A stretch of 64,000 nucleotides of DNA, taken from assembly GCA_023634235.1 (NCBI GenBank), contig JAMKCF010000004.1, positions 25,366,527-25,430,526 on the forward strand. The letters are read 5' to 3'. The stretch comes from Pisaster brevispinus. Its lineage: Eukaryota; Echinodermata; Asteroidea; Forcipulatida; Asteriidae. This document shows, in pieces, positions 45,890 through 54,589 of the stretch (position 1 is the stretch's first letter; the number at the start of each line of letters is the position of its first letter). The notes under the pieces are model-generated. The model did not search any database and had not been told where the DNA came from. It was given only the letters and a program-made list of their open reading frames with translations. Both the position numbers and the translations under genes were made by a program.

Positions 45890-46700
45890 GGTGTCAGGAC
45901 ACTTCGTACCTTTGCCACTTCGTACCCTGGACACTTCGTACCTTTTCAAGGTGCGAAGTGACTTTGGACACTTCGTACCTTGGACACTTCGTACCTTCTC
46001 ACAAGACACTTCGTACCTTCTCACGAGACACTTCGTACCCTCAGGATTCAATATAATTTTTACGTGCAGAGATAATGAAACGTAAGAAACAAACAAATTG
46101 AGTTTACAAAATACGAACAAAACAAATGTATTTTAAATAAAAGTATTCACATTTCACCAAATGAACCAAATTAAATACAAAAACAACCAGTACACTTTTA
46201 AATCAATTTCATAAAAAGCTAAAGCTGGAAAGTATTCCATATCAAATTTACGTGCCGAGATAATGATATACAAACACAAAAATTTCAAAATACGGACAAA
46301 ATAAAGGTATGGGGTAGAAAATATTGCGTTCCGAGATAATGGTACATAAGAACAAAAATATACAAAATACGGACAAAATAAAGGTATTTTAAAGATATTT
46401 TTAGTTAGATAATGTAAGTAATCACATTTCACATTAAAAAGGACATTCAAATAATTAAACAAAATGACAATTCATTAAGTATTATTTTGTATCTCAACGA
46501 AAATTATATCATTATTAAGGAATTACACATTTTACTGAAGGTACGAAGTGACTCGGCTGAAGGTACGAAGTGACTCAGCTGATGGTCACTTCGTACCCCG
46601 TCCCCGGTACGAAGTGACCAATTTGGTTACGGTACGAAGTGTCCCAAAGGTACGAAGTGTCCAGGGTACGAAGTGGCAAAGGTACGAAGTGTCCGACATC
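45890..46700. mobile_element. 811-bp foldback transposon, Mutator-like TSD
   Basis: The left end reads GGTGTCAGGACACTTCG and the right end, inverted, GATGTCGGACACTTCG. Inward from there at least 48 bases are exactly inverted (GGACACTTCGTACCTTTGCC and onward, 45897-45944 against 46647-46694). Each arm holds eight copies of a CACTTCGTACC core, one of them reversed. The arms span about 45897-46040 and 46540-46694. The AT-rich centre holds three or four diverged repeats around CGAGATAATG and CAAAATACGGACAAAATAAA. An exact 9-bp duplication (CTTCAAAAT) flanks the element, a length typical of Mutator-like transposons. There is no coding capacity, so it is non-autonomous. Confidence 0.9.
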
Positions 46701-46709
46701 CTTCAAAAT
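46701..46709 (+). repeat. Target-site duplication, right copy
   Basis: CTTCAAAAT directly follows the right end of the foldback element. Confidence 0.85.
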
Positions 46710-47930
46710 CCGTCAAAGACCTCTTTAAAATACTGAAAACTCACCTGAGGAACACAGCAGGTGTTGCCACTTAATATGGTGGTCTGATTGTGTCAAATAA
46801 ATTTATCGTATTGAGCTGTCCAATCAGTAGAGCAAGTAAAACAAATGACTGACAGCTCGGTGATTCATCATAAAATTACACCAAAACGAGCTTGCACAAA
46901 ATCAAGGTAATGCACTCTCCACAGTAAGTGACAACTGGGAGAAAAACTTTGACGAAAAACCGTGAGTTTCTATTTGAAAAATCGTCACACTTCCTGATTC
47001 TATGGGGCTTGGGCCATGAAGTGGAGGGGGAGTCCAGCTAAGGTGGATCTAGCCCTACGTTGTTTGACACTGTCACTATGGCATGGGGCTAGATTTTTAT
47101 ATGACACTCACTGCTGTTACGACTTCATCATGATGTCACTAGGTGTCGATTTACATTATTTTAAATTTTAGACTTTAAAGCAAAATCATATCTCCTGAAC
47201 TACGCAAGGTATTTACACAATCTAAACATCTTATAAAACTTGGAAGGGTGAAACACTCCATAAAAGTTGCACTGAATGACCCCAATCCGGCATTGTCCTA
47301 TGATCAAAGTTGGATGCTGAAGCGGAAAAACTATATTTTCTGGGGGCTTGTTTTGACTTTGAGGTCTGACAATATGAGTTGACATTTAGACATGCTCGCT
47401 GTTTGACCCATACCGTCCAATTGTAAGACTGAGTAACGACGACATCATCCTTAACACTTTACAGTGCCCTCTTGTGACAATTTTTTTAATGTAATTTGGC
47501 TTGAACTGGTTGCAAGTTCAAATAGTTTAAAATTTAGATATTTAAATCTCATTGCCCAGGTAATAAATTAGCAATGACATCATGACGTCATCGGTTTTCA
47601 AATGCTCTATTTAGTGGTTACATGTTTATACAGCATTTATATATTTTATTTGGTTTCACTTTTAAACATTTTCTTTTTTACTTTGTATGTCCATGTCAAA
47701 CACCTTGTTTTCGTCTCAACAAAAACTTACAGCTGTACAAACCTTGCTACCAAAGTTTCGCGGCTCGTGCATGCCAAGAAGAAAAGTCACTCTAGAAGGT
47801 TATAAATTATTTTCACCAAAAGGAATATTTACTTAATATTAACTAATTTGGAGTTGAACAAAGAAAATTCCCCCTGGTAGGTATCAACAATCTGAAAAAT
47901 GAATAAAACAAAGAGACCTGAGACCTGGCT
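46710..47930. other. Non-coding stretch, nothing recognised
   Basis: AT-rich interval between the foldback element and the MITE copy, without recognisable exons. Promoters for the divergent WD40 gene and FHIT may lie between here and 48700, but no diagnostic element is visible. Confidence 0.4.
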
Positions 47931-47934
47931 GTAT

Positions 47935-48096
47935 CCAATTTAAAAGCTGATTAAGCAGAACATAGTGCTTAACAATTTCCTGCTTAGTAGAAATGAGCAG
48001 GACACCAGTCACAAATGGTACATATGACATTGTATTTTGGCTGGTAACTTTATTCTGGTAAGCATAATTTTGTTGTGCTTAGTGTATTTTGGGGCC
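47935..48096. mobile_element. MITE-like element, GGGCCC family, partial copy
   Basis: AATTTAAAAGCTGATTAAGC, CTGCTTAGTAGAAATGAGCA, TTTGGCTGGTAAC and the end TTTGGGGCCC follow the layout of the 32175-32392 copy. Its left terminus is eroded. Confidence 0.6.
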
Positions 48097-48099
48097 CTG

Positions 48100-48740
48100 A
48101 CGACACACCTTACTTTGTAAGTTGCAACAATATTAATAAGGGCTGTAATTAACAACAAAAATACAACAAAAACCTAAAACAAACAATCCACGTACATGTA
48201 CCATCAACATTTATTATCTGAAACTGCCTTCTTGTAATTTTGTACTGGTAGGTCTTCAAGCTTTTATCAACCATTTAAGTAGCTTTATCATTTCCCAACA
48301 GTGATAATTATACATTGAAGATGGGGTTTTTTTGCAGATAATTTTGCCCTCATTATGTTAATGTGGTAGTTTGTATCACGTCTATATAAAATAAAAAAGA
48401 CAACACAACAGTAACAGTTAAAATTGTTGTAATAATTCTTTGGCCAGAAGTCAATTTTTTGGTGACATTGTAAATAATGCCTAGTACACAATCCTTCAAA
48501 ATTGACACCAAGCAATGCCCATATGTAACAGGGCAACTGAGCCTCTGTGTAGATCCAAGCCTGGAATTCCATCTTGCATGATGAGGATCAGCCTATTTTT
48601 TGCACAATTTTTAATCATAATTTAAAGCCACAAATGTAAACCAAATACGTTGTTTTCATTTCCCCTAAAGGATAAAGACAGGAGAAAGTGATACCTAAAA
48701 GCAAAGCGCCAAGAAAATTGATGTAACTCCACAAGCGCCC
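48100..48740. other. Region upstream of FHIT
   Basis: AT-rich sequence before the first recognised FHIT coding exon. No clear promoter element. The segment ACAAGCGCCCTCT just before the ATG resembles a word common in repeats of this window (CAGCGCCCTCACT at 208 and 40048). Confidence 0.4.
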
Positions 48741-48743
48741 TCT

Positions 48744-48888
48744 ATGGCAGAAACCTCACAATCTCTCTCCGCTGCTGACAACATGAAAATGTACGCCTTT
48801 GGCCAACACCTTATCAGAGGAGCTCAGGTTTTTTTCAAGACACCTTTATGTTATGGGTTTGTCAACAGAAAGCCAGTGCTGCCTGGTC
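48744..48888 (+). CDS. FHIT exon, N-terminal
   Basis: 48 codons plus one base, containing FGQHLIRGAQVFFKTPLCYG and FVNRKPVLPG; the final C joins AT of the next exon to make the conserved His. Donor GGTC/GTATCC is weak but fits exactly. An alternative acceptor (CTCTATGGCAG) overlaps the ATG, so the true exon start is uncertain. Confidence 0.88.
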
Positions 48889-51800
48889 GTATCCTTTTAT
48901 TTCCTCATTCATGTACAAATGATTAGAAATCTGTGCATTCTATTGGTAGGTTGCCAGCAATGCTACCATGGGCAGCACACCGTACTGATACCTCTCATCA
49001 CTAACCCCTGGAAGGGATGAGCTGAAAAAACAACTGATTGGCTAAAGGTCCTGCTATGCTTTGCCAACTGTTAAAACGCTCGAGCGCTTGTATGGCGCTT
49101 ACTACTTATGTGTCAAAATGCAAGTATTTTGACACAATCCATGACATGAGACAAGATCAAAGAAGAATAAAATAAGAACCAGTTGTTCTGTGACTTGATG
49201 CCTCTTTTGATCGCGTGCTTTACGTACATCTCTAACACAGAATGGATCAACCTCAGGATTAACTAAAATAGCCAAATTATTTAGATATTTCAAAGTCCCA
49301 CTTCCAGGGGCAAGACATTCTAGGGGGAAACATGGCGCGGTTTGATCATGCACCACTGGGAACAAGTTAGGTAGGTTGATGCATTATAGAAGTATGTATT
49401 GAGCAGGCAATCCTAGGATTTTAGCTCAATCTTGAGTTTTAGTAGCACAATCTCAGTATTGTTGCTCAATCTCTAAATTGAGCAGCGCAATCTTAGGATT
49501 ACTGCGCGATCTTAAGTTTGAGCAGGGCAATCTTAGGACTATTTCTTGATCGTGAGAGTGAGCAGTGCAATCTCAGGACTATTGCTTGATCGTGAGAGTG
49601 AGCAGCGCAATCTCAGGATTATTGCTTGATCTTGAATTTGAGCAGAGCAATCTCAGGATTATTGCTCGATCTCGAGAGTGAGCAGTGCAGTCACAGAATT
49701 TTGGGCCAGTGTTAACATCCCCAATTTGAGGGCTCAATCTCAAAACATTTCTGAAATCCTGGTGCCCAGTGGTTTTAACAACTGTTACAGAGCCACAAAT
49801 CCAATGGAACAACTCAACAGAATTTAAAGGGAAAAACCGCACTTGATGAATAGGAGTCAAGGTTTAGAACAAAACACATTTATTGAAATACATACTCAGC
49901 GTTTAAAAAATTTACAAGCATAAGGGGAAGTTGAATTAGATAAATACAATGACAATATAATTCAATACAATGCAAGTATGGCGGTGGTAACGGACTGTGT
50001 GATATAGGAGAGGTGTACCTCCATGGAGACTCTAGGCTGGGGTTTTAATAATAATATATTGTATTTGTATAGCGCCTACTGCAGGCCAGCCTCTAAGCGC
50101 TTAACATTCAGTATTTCCTGCAAGGTATTTGGGGCTACGTTTGAAGTATGAGACCTACTCCTTTACATAGCACCTTGTAATGGTTTACAAGGTGCTGTGG
50201 CGCAATATGCAGCCGATCAAACCAGGAACACCGGGGCGGACCCCTTCTCTTTTCGATAAGTGCACTGGGTTCTTTTTCGTGCGTTACACAACACACGGGA
50301 CCAACGGCTTTACGTCCCATCCGAAGGACGAAGCAATCATGGTTAAGTGTCTTGCTTAAGGACACAGGTGTCACGACCGGGGCTCGAACCCACACTCTGC
50401 TGATCAGAAACACCAGAGCTTGAGTCCAGTGATCTTATCCACTCGGCCACGACAATGGTTTTGAAGTCCCGTGGCTGGTCCAGTCAGAGGGCGGATCTGC
50501 GAGTGGCTCTCTGCGGCGTGATATCAATATCTGTAGTCCAGATGAACCAGCGAGGGAGGGAGACAGTGGACCACCAGGAACGGGGTTTCATCACTGCAGA
50601 CGGTGATGGGTACCGGCGAGGACTCGGTGCAAAGCAGGAGATATTAAAAGTCTCTGGGGCCACGCCTCACAGCTGCTACATTTAGTCTGGCAGTCCTAAT
50701 CATCACCCGTCAGTCTCCGGAAACCAAAGCTTAAAATCTGGCGAGTCGTAAGCATGTCTGTCCTTTTAAACAGCCGATTAATTGTGGAATTCTAATGTTT
50801 TTCTGGCAAATGCGGTCGAGGACAATGGCTCATCAATACAACAATCGCGTCCTCCGTTTAACATACTGGGAGTTTACATAAGGTTGCCTAAACAACTCTA
50901 ATATACGAGTTCTTAACACAACAGAATAGTGGCTTTGTTGTCAGACCTGGAAGTAAAATTCCTTGACCCTCACTCATCTAAGATGTCCTGGTTTCACCTC
51001 TGCGTGTCGTGGAGCGGTTTCAGGACATGACGTCTGAGGAGGTTGCAGACATGTTCAAGGCAGTGCACATCATTGCCAAGGCTGTTGAAGTAGAGTATCA
51101 AGGGACTGCAATGTCACTGGGTTTGCAGGTATTTCACTGAATTTGTCTTATCTAATAATGAACCTCAAAAGGGAAACTTAGGGCTAGATAGCTCAGTTGG
51201 TACTGGCACATTAATCCTGAGGTTGCAGGTTCAAATCCCACTCTAGTCAATTTGTCTTTGTTTAAGCCAAACTTTGTCTTGTCTGTGAGAATAAAAATAC
51301 AAAAAAGAAAGAAAAAGACAAAACAAATTGATGGCCGAGTCATTAGTGTGTGGGTTAAGTTCTCGATTGTGACGCTTGTGTTCTTAGGCAAGACACTTAA
51401 CTATAATTGGTTTTCACCACAAAGAGTAAATGGGTACCTGTGACGGTAGAGATTGTTTATGTGAATGATTAGCAACCTGTGCACCATTTTGGCTGCCGGT
51501 GCTGCATACTCCTAAGGAGTTGAGATGGTTTCAGGAATAGGCAGAATGAATAGGGATAATAACAGTGTAAAAGAATGGAGAAAGGAACACGAGGAATGAG
51601 CATGGGTTAAAAGAGATGAAAAGTTGGTAATAAGTGACCAACAATCCAGACTGAATGCAGCAGGGATGGTCACGCTTGTGCATTCATACTTGTTGACGTC
51701 AAGCGGCCATTTGGGGTCTGCAGCTTTCCAAATTGTGCCGGTTAGCATAAACAGATCTTATCACAGCCGTAAATTTTGCCCGCAACAGAGGGTTAGCATA

Positions 51801-52370
51801 GCTTAGTAATGGTCAACCAGATTTGACAGGCCGTCAAACTTCATGTTCCTTCCTTCATGGTACAAGCACCTAATAAATACCTATCATTGTTGTTATAATA
51901 AATATTATGTGTTCCTTGCTTTGCTTTTCAGGATGGACCTGATGCTGGTCAGACAGTTCAGGTAAATTTCATTCTCAATTTATTTGGCAAAGTTTACAGG
52001 AACATCGACGCATGGGGTGTTGTAAAATGGCGAAATCTTTTGCCGAAGGGTGGTTGTGGTCATGAATGAAAATAAAAGTGAGAATATTTTTAACGTCTGT
52101 TGAAAAAATCCTTGACAAAGTCTAGTCACTAGACTTGAACCAGCTGCATACGCACTAGATGGTTAGTGAGCATGCGCAGCCTTGTCCAAACTTGCTCTAA
52201 GAATTGAAGAGTTTGCCTAGATTGTCACCCCCAAACAAGTTACAGATGCTATGTTTATTTTTTGTCATGCTCATCACTCTTGCCTTGTGAATCTCTTTCA
52301 GCACGTTCACATCCATATCTTGCCGAGGAGAAAGGGCGATTTTAAACACAACGATGAAATCTACTCACAT
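48744..52370 (+). CDS. FHIT, bis(5'-adenosyl)-triphosphatase (four exons, 3' end missing)
   Basis: Exons 48744-48888, 50983-51128, 51932-51961 and 52302-52370 join in phase to encode about 130 residues that align along their length with animal FHIT (human is 147 residues). Conserved parts are FGQHLI, FVNRKPVLPGHVLVSPLR, VERFQDM, EVADMF, the [20 protein letters not shown] block and [18 protein letters not shown] is the histidine triad; its middle histidine is the nucleophile in the family. The enzyme hydrolyses diadenosine polyphosphates such as Ap3A to AMP plus ADP and acts as a dimer, mainly in the cytoplasm; in mammals it is also linked to tumour suppression. The last exon (human LQKHDKEDF onward) was not found downstream and may be outside the window. 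The ATG at 48744 gives an N-terminus about 11 residues longer than human; ATG 48783 or 48789 is an alternative start. Confidence 0.95.
48925..49360 (+). mobile_element. Dispersed ~430-bp element, copy C
   Basis: GGGCAGCACACCGTACTGAT, CCCTGGAAGG, AAGTATTTTGACACAATCC, GAACCAGTTGTTCTG with TTGATGCCTCTTTTGA, and the end near GGCAAGACATTCTAGG match copies A and B. It begins about 40 bp into FHIT intron 1. Confidence 0.65.
49395..49700. repeat. 40-bp minisatellite in FHIT intron 1
   Basis: About eight units of AGCAGTGCAATCTCAGGATT followed by ATTGCTCGATCTCGAGAGTG. The last four units are the most alike; earlier ones are increasingly diverged. Each unit contains partly self-complementary words (GAGCAATCTC / GAGATCGAGC). 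Confidence 0.85.
50040..50455 (-). repeat. tRNA-derived SINE with LINE-like tail (family B), best copy
   Basis: On the minus strand the head GTGGCCGAGTGGATAAGATC (A box) and GTGGGTTCGAGCCCCGGTCG (B box) resembles a Leu/Ser-type tRNA. A body of about 250 bases follows (GTGTCCTTAAGCAAGACAC, CACTTATCG, CACCTTGTAAACC), and the element ends TAGGCGCTATACAAATAC then ATTATTATT. That end resembles the 3' end of the LINE at 23371-23415. The total is about 415 bp, in FHIT intron 1. Confidence 0.9.
50983..51128 (+). CDS. FHIT exon, central
   Basis: Encodes H-VLVSPLRVVERFQDMTSEE, then VADMFKAVHIIAKAVEVEYQ and GTAMSLGLQ. Acceptor CATCTAAG, donor CAG/GTATTT. It ends in phase 0. Confidence 0.93.
51178..51290 (+). 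repeat. tRNA-Lys-like SINE (family A), short copy
   Basis: GGGCTAGATAGCTCAGTTGG (A box), CACATTAATCCTGAGG, CAGGTTCAAATCCCACTC (B box) and GTCAATTTGTCTTTGTTTAA. The 5' body is missing. It is in FHIT intron 2. Confidence 0.8.
51325..51490 (+). repeat. tRNA-derived SINE (family B), plus, fragment
   Basis: GATGGCCGAGTCATTAGTGTG (A box region), then GTTCTCGATTGTGACGCTTG (decayed B box), TTCTTAGGCAAGACACTTAA and GTAAATGGGTACC. It lies in FHIT intron 2, directly after the family A copy. Confidence 0.65.
51932..51961 (+). CDS. FHIT micro-exon, 30 bp
   Basis: Ten codons, [10 protein letters not shown], corresponding to DGPEAGQTVK in human FHIT. The acceptor has a strong pyrimidine tract (TTGCTTTGCTTTTCAG); donor CAG/GTAAAT. 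Phase 0 on both sides. Confidence 0.93.
52302..52370 (+). CDS. FHIT exon carrying the histidine triad
   Basis: 23 codons, [20 protein letters not shown] then YSH. Acceptor ATCTCTTTCAG, donor CAT/GTAAGT, phase 0. All three histidines of the triad are present. Confidence 0.95.
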
Positions 52371-52584
52371 GTAAGTACCTTCCTTGTCAACTCAAATTGT
52401 TAGCATTTTATTTGGATGATGCAATTTATGCACTGTATTTATAAATATAGGTTTTGCTGATTAAGCTATTAAGCATTGTATGCTCAGTGCTTTGCCAGTA
52501 AGCCATTTGCGAGTCATGTCTGGTACACTGACTTGCCTGGTCACTATTAAATGCTCAATTTGAATTCCTCAGACTAAAACCACA

Positions 52585-52790
52585 GGGATCTTGGAAAGCC
52601 TTGGTTTTAATCCCTTGCACCAAAATCTCACGCAGCTACTGTCTGCCCATAGTCTGCCATTTTGGGAGTCAAATTTGCGTGTAAAGATATGGTGAATGTG
52701 GAAACGCAGGTGCCTCACCTAATTATAACACATGATAGGGAAATAGACTTCCAAATCGTGCAACCAAGAGTTATTGTGATGATGTCGTAA
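52585..52790. repeat. Dispersed repeat, partner of 2.3 kb
   Basis: CTTGCACCAAAATCTCACGC, AGCTACTGTCTGCC and TTTTGGGAGTCAA correspond in order to 2300-2470. It is in the intron after FHIT exon 52302. Confidence 0.45.
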
Positions 52791-52791
52791 T

Positions 52792-53205
52792 AATAATAAT
52801 AATAATTATGTGTAGTTATTATAAAGCGCTTTACCACACCCCATGAGCATCTCAAAGCGCTCAGTATTATTTTCCTGCAAGGTATGTGGAGTTACATTTT
52901 AAAGTATGAGACCTATTCCTTTATAGCACCATGTAATGGTTTACAAGGTGCTGTGACGCAATACGCAGTCAAACAACCGGGGCGAACCCCTTCTCTTTAT
53001 GATAAGTACACTGGGTTCTTTTATGTGCATTACACAACACATGGGACTTACAGCTTTACACCTCAACCGAAGGACGCAGCAATAATGGTTAAGTGTCTTG
53101 CTTATGGACACAAGTGTCACGACCGGGACTCGAACCCACACTCTGCTGATCAGAAACCCCAGAGCATGGGTCTGGTTTTCTTATCCGCCCCGCCATAACA
53201 CGCCA
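52792..53205 (-). repeat. tRNA-derived SINE (family B), nearly full length
   Basis: Left tail AATAATAATAATAATTATG, then ATAAAGCGCTTTACCACACC, CACCATGTAATGGTTTACAA, GATAAGTACACTGGGTTC and CACGACCGGGACTCGAACCC, with the head near CCCGCCATAACA. It is highly similar to the 50 kb copy. A plus-strand open frame across it is spurious. Confidence 0.88.
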
Positions 53206-54479
53206 ATTAGGGGTGAGAGTAACCTCCGGATTAGCAAAGAATGATATTCTTTGTGCCACATGTTACATTGGAATTTGTGTATAGGTGTGTGCAGTCCCTG
53301 TACATATGTAACTATAACAAAACTTATCACTACAAGGTGCCATAGCAACACTTGATTTAGTCCATGGAATTGCAATTCACAGTATTTTTGACCATGTTAG
53401 GGCATGTGTGGACCAAATTTACTTGATACGAAACAAGCTTTTCTCCATTGTTACTATTGTTATTAATTATTTGGCCATTCATACAAGAAAACAACTTACA
53501 TGCAATCATAGTAGTATAAAACTGTAATTGTGATGCAAGGAAATTTGCAATTGAAAGCACCCTCATGCGGTCAAAAATATGGTCAATTGAGCATTCACTT
53601 TGACTGAGCAAGGCATTGTATTGGACATCATTCAAATCTAAGGCAGTGTCCAAATTGGCAGCTGTGACTTGATCGTCACTTGAACATGCGTTAAAGCATA
53701 GGATTCCCATTGCAACACCCATAGAAACAACCACAGTAGCCGCAGTAGCAGCAGCAGCCAATCGCGTGTAAGTTTGACGGACCTTGCCAAACAACGACAT
53801 TTCAACGTGGGGTTGACCAGTGTAGCGTTGATCAGTCTGAAACCAACCCTGCTTGGGATTAGGGTTGAGGGTTTTGGAACATGTACAGAATCACACATAA
53901 AGCAAATGAAGCTGATTTCATATTAAGTAGTGTGACAGCAGAGCAGGTTTGAACTATGTTGAAATGTTATGAACTTAAACACGAATTGGAACTGTGGAGC
54001 TTACAGCATGGATCAAAGCTAGATAGTGTGGAAAGGCGTGTTGTCTTCATCTGTCTCTTACTAGTTCTCTTAAGTTTGGGCAGACTTTAGTCAGTGAAAT
54101 CTTGCCTTGGAATAATCTATTGTGTCATGATTAATAGAGTTGTATTAATCTACTATGTGGATTTGCAATAGCGCCCTCACTCATCTAAGACAATAAAGCC
54201 AACTGTTCCACAAGAGGGGATTTCATTTTAGTGTCTGTTTTCATTTGTAACTTGGTGTTGGTTTTTTTGTGGTTTTAAAAATGTTTTGTAACTTTAAACC
54301 CTCATGTGTCTTGAATCGTTTGAATTTCCACATGTTCTTCAAGTTTTTCAGTTTTTGCTTTTGAGGGAAGACACAGGAACTAGTTTTTCCAGGAATCTAA
54401 ACAAGTACATTACATTGTTATTTATTTTTTTATTTTTTTTAACCCTTCACCAATGTGTGACAAGTACTTCATGTGGAAA

Positions 54480-54585
54480 ATAGTCCACAGGCGCATTACT
54501 CCAGGGGGATTCGAACCCAAAACTCTTGCAATTCTAGTGAATATGTCTTACCACTAGACTATTGAGCATACCCAGTGCCTAAATG
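54480..54585 (-). repeat. tRNA-like SINE (family D), minus
   Basis: GGGATTCGAACCCAAAACTC (B box complement) and GTCTTACCACTAGACTATTG (A box complement). It corresponds to the plus copy at 37620-37690. Confidence 0.65.
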
Positions 54586-54589
54586 CCAG

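Noticed and set aside
50455..50685. 76-codon plus-strand frame in FHIT intron 1
   Set aside because: No recognisable domain; it lies in an intron next to a SINE and lacks splice evidence.
52884..53198. 104-codon plus-strand frame
   Set aside because: It runs antisense through a family B SINE; similar frames cross other copies (15906, 58977).
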